Of a stretch of DNA of 64,000 nucleotides, positions 19,224-28,512 are shown piece by piece (position 1 is the stretch's first letter; each line of letters begins with the position of its first letter). Origin of the DNA: Olleya marilimosa CAM030 (GTDB taxonomy: Bacteria > Bacteroidota > Bacteroidia > Flavobacteriales > Flavobacteriaceae); assembly GCF_000518485.1 (NCBI RefSeq), contig NZ_JADR01000002.1, positions 248,001-312,000 on the forward strand. The letters are read 5' to 3'. The notes beneath the pieces were generated by a model. That model searched no databases and was not told the DNA's origin. It was given only the letters and a program-made list of their open reading frames with translations. Position numbers and translations under genes: made by a program.

Positions 19224-19724
19224 TTATTTTTTATAAGCCGCATTAAGATCTTCAATGACCTTTTTAGTAATATCATTCTCTTCTTTACCATACATTACGC
19301 TTGGAGAATTCTCTACTGTACCTAATATATAATCGTAATTATTAGTTTTCCCATAATTTTTAACAAAACCTTTAACCTTAGAGATTAGTGAGTCTATTTC
19401 TACTTGATATTCACTTTGAAACTTTTGTTGTTCTGCTTGCCAAGTTTGTTGTAAGCCTTGAGCTTTTTGATTTAAAGCTTGTAATTCTGATTCTTGTTGA
19501 CTTTTAGAAAGCGTTGCCACTTTTTGATATTCTACTTGAAAAACTTGACGGAAGCTATCAACCTTTCTTTTGAAAGCTTCATCCTTTTGATTGTATTTTT
19601 CTTCTAAATCTACTTTTTCTTTAATTTCATTAATAACAAGTCCATTATCAACGTAAGCAATTTTTTGTTTTTGACAAGATGTAAATACTAATGCAACTAA
19701 AGCTAATCCTAATATTTTTTTCAT
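19224..19724 (-). CDS. OmpH/Skp-like periplasmic chaperone, lipoprotein form
   Basis: 166 residues. A lipoprotein signal with FTSC (Cys17) is followed by the OmpH opening KIAYVDNGLVINEIKEK, a long charged helical region with high Gln/Lys/Glu (about 45-120), and a C-terminal YDYILGT strand typical of Skp. Skp proteins hold unfolded outer-membrane proteins in the periplasm. The lipid anchor is not found in E. coli Skp, but occurs in Bacteroidota relatives. Single-gene unit with its own terminator. Confidence 0.88.
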   Translation of the reverse strand: MKKILGLALVALVFTSCQKQKIAYVDNGLVINEIKEKVDLEEKYNQKDEAFKRKVDSFRQVFQVEYQKVATLSKSQQESELQALNQKAQGLQQTWQAEQQKFQSEYQVEIDSLISKVKGFVKNYGKTNNYDYILGTVENSPSVMYGKEENDITKKVIEDLNAAYKK

Positions 19725-19954
19725 TTTAATTTATTTTTGATTTTGAGCAAATGTAAATAATTAAATATGTCAAATTTTATTTTTTTTAACAGATTTTAAA
19801 ACAATAAGAAATTCTTATAAATATTTAAAACATATATAAGAAATAGTTATTAAAAACAGCTTCAAATAAGCCCTTTTAAGCGACTTTTATAAAAAAGCAA
19901 TATGATAACACATTCACTACCCTATTTTGACAACAGCCATTCTTAAATTAATTT

Positions 19955-20815
19955 TTAAGTGTTTTTTAAAACATAAATCAAGGAAGAATGCTCTTTTGTA
20001 GATCTTGCTTTATAATTTGATACAAATCCTGTCCAAAAAGCTTTAAAAATATTCATATGTCCAGATTTATATTTTTCGGACAATAGACTTACATAATACG
20101 AATCAAAAAGCATAGGCTTAGTAAATTCTATTTTTAAGTTTACTGGTTTAAATAAATTAGAAATAGAAGTTTGATTAAAATGCCATAAATGTCTTGGCAC
20201 ATCATAAGCTGCCCAAAACTGTTGATAATGTTTAGCGTCGTAACTATTATAATTTGGTACAGCAATTATTAAAACACCATTAGGTTTAAGTAATGATTTT
20301 AATACTAAAATCTGTTCTTGTAAATTTGGAATATGTTCCAAGACATGCCACAATGTAATGACATCAAAACTTTGAGGTTTAAATGTTTTTATTTGCGACA
20401 AATCTAAAACAGCCTGATTTGTTTTTTTATTAGAAATTAACCTTGCATCCTCATTTGGTTCGATTCCTGAAACGTGCCAACCATTTTGGTGTGCAGTTTT
20501 TAAAAAATCTCCTGTTCCACATCCATAATCCAAAAGGTTTTTATGAGTTGTTTGAAACGAATCAATTAATTTTAATTTTTGTTTTAAAGATATTTCTCTA
20601 ACAGAATGGTATACTTTTTCAAGTAGATTTCTTTTAGAATCTGTATGAGAAATATAATCTTCGGTTTTATAATATTCTGGTAATTTATCTAAACTTGGTT
20701 TAGGAACTGTTTCCAAATAACCATAAGTTTTATTTTCAATTAGATCAAAAAGTTCTCCTGAAACAGAATGATCTTTAACTTTTATAAATACGTTTTGATT
20801 ATTTTGACTAGCCAC
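19955..20815 (-). CDS. Class I SAM-dependent methyltransferase
   Basis: 286 residues. LLDYGCGTGDFL is SAM motif I, GIEPNEDA is the acidic loop of motif II, and LWHVLEHIPN follows, as in Methyltransf_11/23 proteins. The AVPNYNSYDAKHYQ and DVPRHLWHF blocks resemble the family acting on quinones or sugars, but the substrate is unknown. The start appears to be GTG at 20815; the frame stays open about 45 bases upstream with no ATG. It lies downstream of mnmG beyond the parS palindrome, so it is probably transcribed separately. Confidence 0.85.
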   Translation of the reverse strand: MASQNNQNVFIKVKDHSVSGELFDLIENKTYGYLETVPKPSLDKLPEYYKTEDYISHTDSKRNLLEKVYHSVREISLKQKLKLIDSFQTTHKNLLDYGCGTGDFLKTAHQNGWHVSGIEPNEDARLISNKKTNQAVLDLSQIKTFKPQSFDVITLWHVLEHIPNLQEQILVLKSLLKPNGVLIIAVPNYNSYDAKHYQQFWAAYDVPRHLWHFNQTSISNLFKPVNLKIEFTKPMLFDSYYVSLLSEKYKSGHMNIFKAFWTGFVSNYKARSTKEHSSLIYVLKNT

Positions 20816-20881
20816 ACTTGTTGTTTTTTGATCTTTAATTTTAAAAGCAAGATCATTTAATTATAGTAATATGAAATAAAA

Positions 20882-20913
20882 AATTTCAACGTTCCACGTG
20901 GAACGTTGAAATT
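20882..20913. promoter_or_regulatory. parS centromere-like site 1, inside a 32-bp perfect palindrome
   Basis: The core GTTCCACGTGGAAC (20891-20904) matches the known ParB-binding parS consensus (GTTNCACGTGNAAC, the variant used in Pseudomonas). Here the dyad symmetry extends to 32 bp without mismatch. It lies 12 bases after the mnmG stop, and on the minus strand is followed by a run of T. It may therefore double as the mnmG terminator. Confidence 0.75.
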
Positions 20914-20924
20914 ATTAAATAATT

Positions 20925-22796
20925 TTATCGACCCATATAAACCAATAAAACTGATATATCTGATGGTGACACACCACTAATTCTTGATGCCTGAGATATG
21001 GTTACTGGTTGTATTTTTTTAAGTTTTTCTCTAGCTTCAAAACTCATAGATTGTAATTTTGAATAATCAAAATTTGGTGGAATTTTTATATTTTCAAGTC
21101 GTGTTAACTTGTCTGCATTATTTTTTTCTTTAGCAATATATCCTGAATATTTAACTTGAATTTCGGCCTGCTCTATCACTTCACTATCCAAATCATGTTC
21201 CTTAATATAATCAGAAACTGATTGGATTTGCTTCATGTCGTCAATACCAATATTAGGTCTAGCAAACATTTTAAACATCTTATCCTGCTGTCTAATTGCA
21301 GCAGAATCTTTAGCCTCTAAAACAGGATTAATCTCGTCTGGAGTAACACTAGTATCTCTAAAAAATTGTACAAATTTTTCAGCAGATTCATGCTTCTCTT
21401 CCATCCTGCGCAAACGTTTTTCGCTAGCTAAACCTAAATCAAAACCTTTAGGTGTTAATCTAATATCTGCATTATCTTGACGTAATAACGTTCTATATTC
21501 TGCTCTAGAAGTAAACATTCTGTATGGCTCTTCAGTTCCTTTAGTTATTAAATCATCCACTAAAACACCTATGTAAGCTTCATCTCTCTGTAATATAAAA
21601 GGATCACGTTCTTGCACTTTTAAAGCTGCATTTATTCCTGCCATTAAACCTTGAGACGCTGCTTCCTCATATCCTGTTGTACCGTTAATTTGACCAGCAA
21701 AATATAAACCATCTACTAACTTAGTTTCTAAAGTATGCTTTAATTGTGTTGGTGGAAAATAATCATATTCAATAGCATAACCTGGTCTAAAAAACTTTAC
21801 ATTTTCAAAACCAACTACAGAGCGTAATGCTTTAAATTGAACATCTTCTGGAAGTGAAGTTGAGAAACCATTAATATAATATTCGCAGGTATTCCAGCCT
21901 TCCGGTTCTACAAATAATTGATGTCTATTTTTATCTGTAAAACGATTAATCTTATCTTCTATAGAAGGACAATATCTAGGTCCTAAACTTTTAATACGAC
22001 CATTAAACATTGGCGAACGATCAAACCCTTCTCGCAATAAATCATGAACCTTTTCACTTGTGTAAGACATGTGACACGAACGCTGATTAGTTAATGGTTT
22101 TGTAATGTCTAGATATGAAAATTTTTCAGGATTAACATCTCCAGGTTGCTCTACCATTTTAGAAAAATCTAAAGACCTTCCATCCACTCTTGGAGGTGTT
22201 CCAGTTTTCATTCTTCCAGATTCAAAACCTAAATTAACCAACTGTTCTGTAATACCTGTAGCAGCTCTTTCACCAGCTCTACCTCCACCAAAGTTTTTAT
22301 CTCCAATATGGATTAAGCCATTTAAAAAAGTTCCATTTGTAAGCACAACACTTTTAGCTTTAATCTTAACACCAAGCGATGTAGTTACACCTGCAATTTT
22401 TCCGTTTTCTACAATTAAACCAGAAACCATTTCTTGATAGAAATCTAAGTTTTTAGTTTGCTCTAAAATTAAACGCCAATCTTCTGCAAAACGCATTCTG
22501 TCACTTTGCACTCTTGGACTCCACATTGCAGGTCCTTTAGATTTATTAAGCATTTTAAATTGAATAGCAGATGTATCACTTACAATACCTGAATAACCTC
22601 CAAGCGCATCAATCTCTCTTACAATTTGTCCTTTAGCTATTCCACCCATTGCAGGATTACAAGACATTTGTGCAATGTTTTGTAAATTCATGGTAATTAG
22701 TAAAGTCTTGCTTCCCATATTAGCTGCAGATGCAGCTGCTTCACTTCCTGCGTGACCAGCTCCAACTACAATTACATCATATACTTCGTTAAACAT
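20925..22796 (-). CDS. mnmG: tRNA uridine 5-carboxymethylaminomethyl modification enzyme, FAD subunit
   Basis: 623 residues, normal MnmG/GidA length. It shows the FAD-binding VVGAGHAGSEAA (10-21), the CNPAMGGIAKGQIVREIDALGG signature, GTFLNGLIHIG, and the C-terminal ISGVSPSDISVLLVY helix that contacts MnmE. With MnmE it installs cmnm5 on wobble U34. It is flanked on both sides by parS cores. In many bacteria mnmG neighbours the replication origin. mnmE is not in this window. Confidence 0.98.
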   Translation of the reverse strand: MFNEVYDVIVVGAGHAGSEAAASAANMGSKTLLITMNLQNIAQMSCNPAMGGIAKGQIVREIDALGGYSGIVSDTSAIQFKMLNKSKGPAMWSPRVQSDRMRFAEDWRLILEQTKNLDFYQEMVSGLIVENGKIAGVTTSLGVKIKAKSVVLTNGTFLNGLIHIGDKNFGGGRAGERAATGITEQLVNLGFESGRMKTGTPPRVDGRSLDFSKMVEQPGDVNPEKFSYLDITKPLTNQRSCHMSYTSEKVHDLLREGFDRSPMFNGRIKSLGPRYCPSIEDKINRFTDKNRHQLFVEPEGWNTCEYYINGFSTSLPEDVQFKALRSVVGFENVKFFRPGYAIEYDYFPPTQLKHTLETKLVDGLYFAGQINGTTGYEEAASQGLMAGINAALKVQERDPFILQRDEAYIGVLVDDLITKGTEEPYRMFTSRAEYRTLLRQDNADIRLTPKGFDLGLASEKRLRRMEEKHESAEKFVQFFRDTSVTPDEINPVLEAKDSAAIRQQDKMFKMFARPNIGIDDMKQIQSVSDYIKEHDLDSEVIEQAEIQVKYSGYIAKEKNNADKLTRLENIKIPPNFDYSKLQSMSFEAREKLKKIQPVTISQASRISGVSPSDISVLLVYMGR

Positions 22797-22847
22797 AATG
22801 TTATATTGAATTAATATTAAGTCTAGCTTAATACTATTTAATTAATT

Positions 22848-22861
22848 GTTCCACGTGGAAC
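22848..22861. promoter_or_regulatory. parS centromere-like site 2
   Basis: A second exact GTTCCACGTGGAAC, about 1.96 kb from site 1, between the mnmG start and the ybeY stop. Here symmetry stops at 14 bp. Two exact copies of a 14-bp palindrome this close are very unlikely by chance in AT-rich DNA. No parA or parB gene lies in the window. Confidence 0.75.
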
Positions 22862-22909
22862 GTTTTATATTATTCTACTTTTAAAAGCGTGCAAATATAC
22901 AACAAACAA

Positions 22910-23326
22910 TTACATTGCTTTTAATAAAGCCAAAGCTTCATCTTCTTTGCTGCGCATTAAAGCAGCATCAGCTTCGGTTTTATCTTTATAACCACAGTAA
23001 TGTAAAACTCCATGAATTATTACACGATGTAACTCAGTTTCAAAATCAACCTTAAAATCTTTAGCATTATCTGCTACTCTTTCTATAGAAATATAAATAT
23101 CTCCTTGTAATATTTTTCCTACTGAATAATCAAAACTAATAACATCTGTTAATGTGTCGTGTTGAAGAAATTCTACGTTTAATTTATGAAGATATTCGTC
23201 ATCACAAAAGATGTAGTTTATCTCGTCTTCCTTGCAGTTTTCTTTTAAAATAATAGAAGATATCCATTTAGAAATTTTAGCCTCTTCTAGAAGCTTAAAA
23301 TCGGTTTCGTTATTAAAACTAATCAT
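22910..23326 (-). CDS. ybeY: Endoribonuclease YbeY (rRNA maturation factor)
   Basis: 138 residues of UPF0054. It has LTDVISFDYS (59-68), GDIYIS (75-80) and the metal motif region HGVLHYCGY with His105 and His109. The usual third histidine (GYDH) is replaced: the sequence reads GYKD, with Asp115 at that place. I recall the same change in other Bacteroidota, so it is likely functional. YbeY acts in 16S rRNA 3' processing and ribosome quality control. One base separates it from the large DUF4175 gene upstream. Confidence 0.93.
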   Translation of the reverse strand: MISFNNETDFKLLEEAKISKWISSIILKENCKEDEINYIFCDDEYLHKLNVEFLQHDTLTDVISFDYSVGKILQGDIYISIERVADNAKDFKVDFETELHRVIIHGVLHYCGYKDKTEADAALMRSKEDEALALLKAM

Positions 23327-23327
23327 T

Positions 23328-26300
23328 TTATTGTTTAAAATACTGTTGTGCTTTTTGTTTATAAATTTGCTGCAAAGGTAAGCTTTGCTTATTCAAAATC
23401 TCGGTTGTATTAAAATATTGTTTAGCCTTATCCACTTGAGTATTAGTTGTGTTTTTAAAAGCTTTAGTATTAGTTTCGGATTGACGTTTTTGTTCTTGAC
23501 CTTGTTGCAGTACTGCATTTTCTAATTTTAATAACTGATGCTGTAAATTCATCATTTTACTTAGTGTCTGATTAGTAAAACCTTTATTAATCAAATCTAG
23601 TTCTACTTGTTCCATATCTTTAAGTAATTGTCTTGCGTCCCTACTTTCTCCTAATCCATCTTTTTCCAGACGTTGTTCTAAAGCTTGACGCAACAATTGT
23701 TGCTCTTGATAAATTCTGAATAAATCGGCATTACCTTCTTCATTTAATCCATTTTCACCATATGGATTATCGCCTTGGCCTTGACCGTTTTGACCTTGCT
23801 TACCATCTTTTCCTTTACCTTGTCCTTCTCCTTCTCCTTCTCCTCCTTCTTGACCATCTTTTCCGTTTTCTCCTGATTTACCATTCTCGCCTTCTTGACC
23901 TTTATCACCTTCTTGTCCCTTTTTACCTTCTTTCCCTTTTTTCATGGCTTCACCCATTTTTTTAGCTAACTCTTCTTGACTAATAATAATGTCTGGCATA
24001 GGCATACCTCCTTCACCTTGTCCTGGAGATGGCATACCCATTTGGTTTTGCATATTATCTAAAGCTCCACTTAAAAAATCGGCTAAATTATTAGCAGAGG
24101 TTATAACGTATTGTTGAGAGGAAACACCTTGATATAATTTGTTTTCTGAAAATTCTTCTAAAGCCATATCTATATTATAGTATACCTCGTTAATTTCTAT
24201 ATTTATGTCTTCTGAGAATTTTGGTTGTCTTAATGAAATTGCAAATAGGCTATCATCTACATGCTCAAAATGTGTGCGCAATTCTTTTTGCTTTTTAAGA
24301 TAGTTGGCATATTCGTTATGGTTAATTTCAATACTTTTAAATTGCATCATCAAAGCTTCTTCATCCATAGAAAATATCACCAAATTATCTAATATCTGAC
24401 GTAACATAGCAATATCTTCTTCCAACTGTTCTTGAGCTGCTCCAGCCATTTGCATCTGCATACTTTGGCTCATTTTTTTCATTTTTTGAGCAGCACTTTT
24501 TTGCTTTTGTTTTGCAGATTGTTGCTTATCTTTTTTTTGTTGAGCGTCCTGAGAAGCTTCTTTTTCTTGTAAATTTTGGCTAGCGTCCTGCTGCTCTTCC
24601 TTAATGTTTTCCTCGTTGTTTTTATCTCTTGGGACATCCATTGGATTTTTTAAATCTTGGTTGTCTTTTTCTAAATCTTCTAATTGTTTTTGAAGCGCTT
24701 CAAATTGTTTATTAATCTGGTCTTGCTTCTCTTTGGTATTTTGATCGTCTTTACTGTTAGCTAACTTATCTTGTTCTTTTGCTAATTTATCAAGATCGTT
24801 ACTAATTTTTTCCATTTTTTTGGTGACATAGTAACGCTTTGTTAACTCGACTAATTGCTCTAAGCTTCGTTTTTGGCTTTTTGCTTTTTTTGCAAGATTA
24901 TCTAATTTTTCTGAAAATTTCTCTTTGCTAAATTTCTCTTTTAACTTTTCTAACTCTTCCAGTAATTTTTCATCTTGTTTAAGTTGTTCTTCGTTATCTT
25001 TTAAACGTTGTTTTAAGTCTTCTTTAAATTGATCTTCTTTTTTATTATCTTTTTGAAATTCATCTAAATTATCCTTCAACTTTTTATTAAATTGTTTCAT
25101 CATTTGCTCTTGCTCCTTTTGACGTTTTAAAAAGTTTTCAAACTTTTTCTTATCATTAAAGTTAAGCTCAGATTTTTCTTTTTGCGTTTTAGATAACTCT
25201 TGTAATTCCTTTTGTTGTTTATCAAATATTTCTAGGGACTTATTTAAATCCTTAACGGTTTGATTTTGCTCTTGTAACTGCTTTTGTTCTTCCTCGTCTT
25301 TGGTACGTTTTCTGTAGCTAAACACATTACTTTTTGTGCTTTTACTTTTATTGACAGCATCATTATCAAAAACCTCAAAATATAAATCGTAGGATACACC
25401 ATCTTTAACCACTAAATTATTAGGAAAAGCGCTAATAAATTGATCAAAATTGGATTTAGAAATAGGAATAATTACCAATTTTTTATCTGTATCATTATCC
25501 TTTGGGTAATAGACAAGTTGCAATTTACTTATACCGTAATCATCACTAACTTGTCCTTTAAAATAAAGGGTTTGGTTATCCAAACTATCTACTTTAACAT
25601 CTAGCTTTAAATCAGGATATTGGTCTTTTATAATTGTAATACTATAGGCTAGATTCTCATAATTTTTTAGCGTTTTATTACTTGTACTAATACTATAATC
25701 AAAATTGTTATATATGTGTTTACTAGTTTTAAAATAACCTAATGTACTACTTGAAAATGCTATGGTGTCAGTACTAATTAAATCTACATTATCAGTTGCT
25801 TTGGTATTAAGTTGCCATGTAATTTTAGTACCTTGAGGTATCACAGCATTACCAATACCTTTTAAAGTTTCGTTACGTTTGTTAGTATAATTTGGATAGT
25901 TTAAAACCATGTCAAACCCTAATAAAGTTGGCACTTCAACAACTTTTAAAGTATAAGGCTTACTTACTACACCATTAGCAGTAAAATTAAAAGTGATGTC
26001 TGTTTTAGGCTGTTCAAAAACATACTCAAAAGTTCCGGATTGACGTTGTTGTAAAAAATACGTTTGATTATTATAGGTAATCTTAACATTATCAGGCACA
26101 ACTTTACCTTGGGTTGTTGCTAGTAACCTAAATTCTTTATTTTCAGTGGTTTGTAAGTTTTCGTTTAATACAAAAAAGGTAAAAGGTGCAGGAGGCTCAT
26201 AGGCTGTTTGATAATTAACGACACGTTTGTAACTGTCACTAAACCAATTTAATTTACCAGAAATAGCAGCAAATACAAATATTAAAACTGGTATGGCTGC

Positions 26301-26795
26301 ATATTTTAAATATTTTATGTTCTGTTTAAAATTAACAGCTAATTTAAACGGAATTGGACTTAACTCTTCTGCCTTTTGATTAATACCTGCTAATAATAAT
26401 TCTGACTGACTATTGTCTTCTTTTAATTGCAATACGTTAAGCAACTTATCGCTAACTTCTGGAAAATGATTTCCAATAATTGAGGAGGCTTGTTTATAAT
26501 CAATACCCTTTTTTAGCTTAAATAATTTAGCTAGTGGTAGGATAATAAATCTAACAAATAATGTAAATTCTACAATAATAAACATCCAAAATAAAATGGT
26601 TCTAGCTGTAGAGTTTAACCATAAAAAATGCTCTATTAATAGTGTGAAAATAAAATACAGTAAGCCAATACTAAAAAATAATATGGCACCTTTTATCAAC
26701 TCATTAGTATAATATTTTCTAATAAATTGTTCTAATTTGGTTTGTATTGTATTAAAATTATTCAAGTAATTGCTATTTAACTGACTAAAATACAT
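23328..26795 (-). CDS. Giant DUF4175 membrane protein with coiled coil and Gly-rich tract
   Basis: 1155 residues. The N-terminus has membrane segments around 37-57, 62-84 and 165-183, then a beta-rich extracytoplasmic region (about 200-490). A long Gln/Lys/Glu coiled coil (about 490-740) follows, then a second helical region. A collagen-like low-complexity tract of G-x-x triplets lies near 960-1030, then a final helix. The overall plan fits DUF4175, known in Bacteroidota and Alphaproteobacteria without assigned function. It probably forms an envelope-spanning rod. Co-transcribed with ybeY. Confidence 0.85.
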   Translation of the reverse strand: MYFSQLNSNYLNNFNTIQTKLEQFIRKYYTNELIKGAILFFSIGLLYFIFTLLIEHFLWLNSTARTILFWMFIIVEFTLFVRFIILPLAKLFKLKKGIDYKQASSIIGNHFPEVSDKLLNVLQLKEDNSQSELLLAGINQKAEELSPIPFKLAVNFKQNIKYLKYAAIPVLIFVFAAISGKLNWFSDSYKRVVNYQTAYEPPAPFTFFVLNENLQTTENKEFRLLATTQGKVVPDNVKITYNNQTYFLQQRQSGTFEYVFEQPKTDITFNFTANGVVSKPYTLKVVEVPTLLGFDMVLNYPNYTNKRNETLKGIGNAVIPQGTKITWQLNTKATDNVDLISTDTIAFSSSTLGYFKTSKHIYNNFDYSISTSNKTLKNYENLAYSITIIKDQYPDLKLDVKVDSLDNQTLYFKGQVSDDYGISKLQLVYYPKDNDTDKKLVIIPISKSNFDQFISAFPNNLVVKDGVSYDLYFEVFDNDAVNKSKSTKSNVFSYRKRTKDEEEQKQLQEQNQTVKDLNKSLEIFDKQQKELQELSKTQKEKSELNFNDKKKFENFLKRQKEQEQMMKQFNKKLKDNLDEFQKDNKKEDQFKEDLKQRLKDNEEQLKQDEKLLEELEKLKEKFSKEKFSEKLDNLAKKAKSQKRSLEQLVELTKRYYVTKKMEKISNDLDKLAKEQDKLANSKDDQNTKEKQDQINKQFEALQKQLEDLEKDNQDLKNPMDVPRDKNNEENIKEEQQDASQNLQEKEASQDAQQKKDKQQSAKQKQKSAAQKMKKMSQSMQMQMAGAAQEQLEEDIAMLRQILDNLVIFSMDEEALMMQFKSIEINHNEYANYLKKQKELRTHFEHVDDSLFAISLRQPKFSEDINIEINEVYYNIDMALEEFSENKLYQGVSSQQYVITSANNLADFLSGALDNMQNQMGMPSPGQGEGGMPMPDIIISQEELAKKMGEAMKKGKEGKKGQEGDKGQEGENGKSGENGKDGQEGGEGEGEGQGKGKDGKQGQNGQGQGDNPYGENGLNEEGNADLFRIYQEQQLLRQALEQRLEKDGLGESRDARQLLKDMEQVELDLINKGFTNQTLSKMMNLQHQLLKLENAVLQQGQEQKRQSETNTKAFKNTTNTQVDKAKQYFNTTEILNKQSLPLQQIYKQKAQQYFKQ

Positions 26796-26898
26796 TTTTA
26801 TTTTTACACCTAAATATTTAGGATTATAAGTTATTGTTAAAGGTATACGCTTTCGCGGAAAAGAAGCCAGGCTTTAAACTGTTCTTTATCTGTATTTC

Positions 26899-26930
26899 TT
26901 TGTTGTTTCTACTACTCTATTCTATCTTTG
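26899..26930 (+). promoter_or_regulatory. gltX promoter (TTTG - 20 bp - TATCTTTG)
   Basis: The best full promoter match in the window: a -33 TTTG at 26899-26902, a 20-base spacer and a -7 TATCTTTG at 26923-26930. The gltX ATG follows 19 bases later. Confidence 0.7.
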
Positions 26931-26949
26931 TAATCTCAAACAAAACAAG

Positions 26950-28458
26950 ATGTCAAAACAAGTCAGAGTGCGTTTTGCACCAAGTCCAACAGGACCTTTA
27001 CATATTGGAGGTGTACGTACAGCTCTTTTTAACTATTTATTTGCCAAAAAGCATAATGGAACTTTTGTGTTACGTATTGAAGATACAGACCAAAATCGTT
27101 ATGTAGAAGGTGCAGAACAATACATTGTAGATGCCTTAAATTGGTGTAATATTCCTTTTGACGAAGGACCAGGTAAAAACGAAAAATTTGGACCTTACAG
27201 ACAAAGTGAGCGTAAAGATTTATATAAACAATACGCAGACCAATTAGTTGCTAGCGGAAATGCTTACTATGCTTTTGATACCTCTGAAGAATTAGATTTT
27301 CATAGAACTCAAGACGAGTCTAATGGTAAAACATTTATCTATAATTGGCATAATCGCTTAAAATTAAGCAATTCGTTATCCCTTACAGAGGCACAAGTCC
27401 AAGCTAAGTTAGATGCTGGAGACGATTACGTTATTAGATTTAAAAGTCCACAAGATCAAACACTACACTTAAAAGATATTATTCGTGGTGATATTAAAAT
27501 AGATACCAATGTTTTAGATGATAAAGTATTATTTAAAAGCGATGGTATGCCAACCTACCACTTAGCAAATATTGTAGATGACCATTTAATGGAAATTACG
27601 CATGTTATACGTGGTGAAGAGTGGTTACCTAGCTTAGCTTTACACTATCAATTATACCAAGCTTTTGGTTGGGAACAACCGGAATTTGCACATTTACCTT
27701 TAATATTAAAACCAACAGGAAAAGGTAAATTAAGTAAGCGTGATGGAGACAAATTAGGCTTTCCAGTGTTTCCGTTAGAGTGGAATCCAGAATTTGGTGA
27801 TAGTGCTACTGGTTATAAAGAAGAAGGTTATTTTGCAGATGCAGTTATTAACTTTTTAGCCTTTTTAGGTTGGAATCCAGGAACAGAACAAGAGATTTTT
27901 GATTTAGAAGGATTAGTTGCTGCTTTTGATTTAAACAGAGTAAATAAAGCAGGAGCACGTTTTGATCCAGATAAAATTAAATGGTTTAATCACCATTATA
28001 TGCAAGAGCAGTCTAACGACCATTTAGCAGAAGCTTTTCAAAAAAACCACAAACAATTAGAAACTATTGATGTAAATTATATTGCATTAGTTGTTGGCTT
28101 AATTAAAGAACGTGCCACATTTGTTAATGACTTTTGGGATTTAAGCAGTTACTTTTTTGTTGCTCCAAAAAGTTTTGACGAAAAAGCCTCTAAAAAAGCA
28201 TTTAAAGACGATACTAAGGCTATAATGACAGATGTATTAGCTATTGTGTCAAATATTAATGATTTTGAGGTAGAAACCCTTCAAACAGAAATTAAAGGTT
28301 GGATAACTAAAAACGACATTAGTTTTGGAAAAGTAATGATGCCTTTACGTTTAGCCTTAGTTGGTGCTTTACAAGGACCTGATGTTTTTGATATCATGTA
28401 TATGATTGGTAAAAATGAAAGCATTAAACGATTAGAAAAGCTTATTCAAGCGCTATAA
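26950..28458 (+). CDS. gltX: Glutamyl-tRNA synthetase
   Basis: 502 residues, class I aminoacyl-tRNA synthetase. The HIGH equivalent is HIGG (18-21) within RFAPSPTGPLHIGGVRTAL, and the KMSKS equivalent is KLSKRDG (around 258). It charges tRNA-Glu with glutamate in the cytoplasm. Because glnS is also present in this window, this enzyme is probably the discriminating form. Single-gene unit with clear promoter and terminator. Confidence 0.98.
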   Translation: MSKQVRVRFAPSPTGPLHIGGVRTALFNYLFAKKHNGTFVLRIEDTDQNRYVEGAEQYIVDALNWCNIPFDEGPGKNEKFGPYRQSERKDLYKQYADQLVASGNAYYAFDTSEELDFHRTQDESNGKTFIYNWHNRLKLSNSLSLTEAQVQAKLDAGDDYVIRFKSPQDQTLHLKDIIRGDIKIDTNVLDDKVLFKSDGMPTYHLANIVDDHLMEITHVIRGEEWLPSLALHYQLYQAFGWEQPEFAHLPLILKPTGKGKLSKRDGDKLGFPVFPLEWNPEFGDSATGYKEEGYFADAVINFLAFLGWNPGTEQEIFDLEGLVAAFDLNRVNKAGARFDPDKIKWFNHHYMQEQSNDHLAEAFQKNHKQLETIDVNYIALVVGLIKERATFVNDFWDLSSYFFVAPKSFDEKASKKAFKDDTKAIMTDVLAIVSNINDFEVETLQTEIKGWITKNDISFGKVMMPLRLALVGALQGPDVFDIMYMIGKNESIKRLEKLIQAL

Positions 28459-28461
28459 AAC

Positions 28462-28495
28462 AAAAAAAGCCATCTAATTTTAGATGGCTTTTTTT
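28462..28495. terminator. Bidirectional terminator (gltX / outer-membrane protein)
   Basis: A 15-bp stem, AAAAAAAGCCATCTA with TAGATGGCTTTTTTT around loop ATTT, with T-runs on both strands. It lies between convergent stops at 28458 and 28513. Confidence 0.92.
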
Positions 28496-28512
28496 ATGTC
28501 TTTTATGTTATT

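Noticed and set aside
23762-23965. Plus-strand Leu-rich open frame within the DUF4175 gene
   Set aside because: Shadow of the Gly/Lys/Glu-rich coding tract on the opposite strand.
26843-26872. Palindrome-like TACGCTTTCGCGGAAAAG before gltX
   Set aside because: Resembles a known flavobacterial TTTCGCGAAA repeat, but the right arm is broken and only one copy is present.
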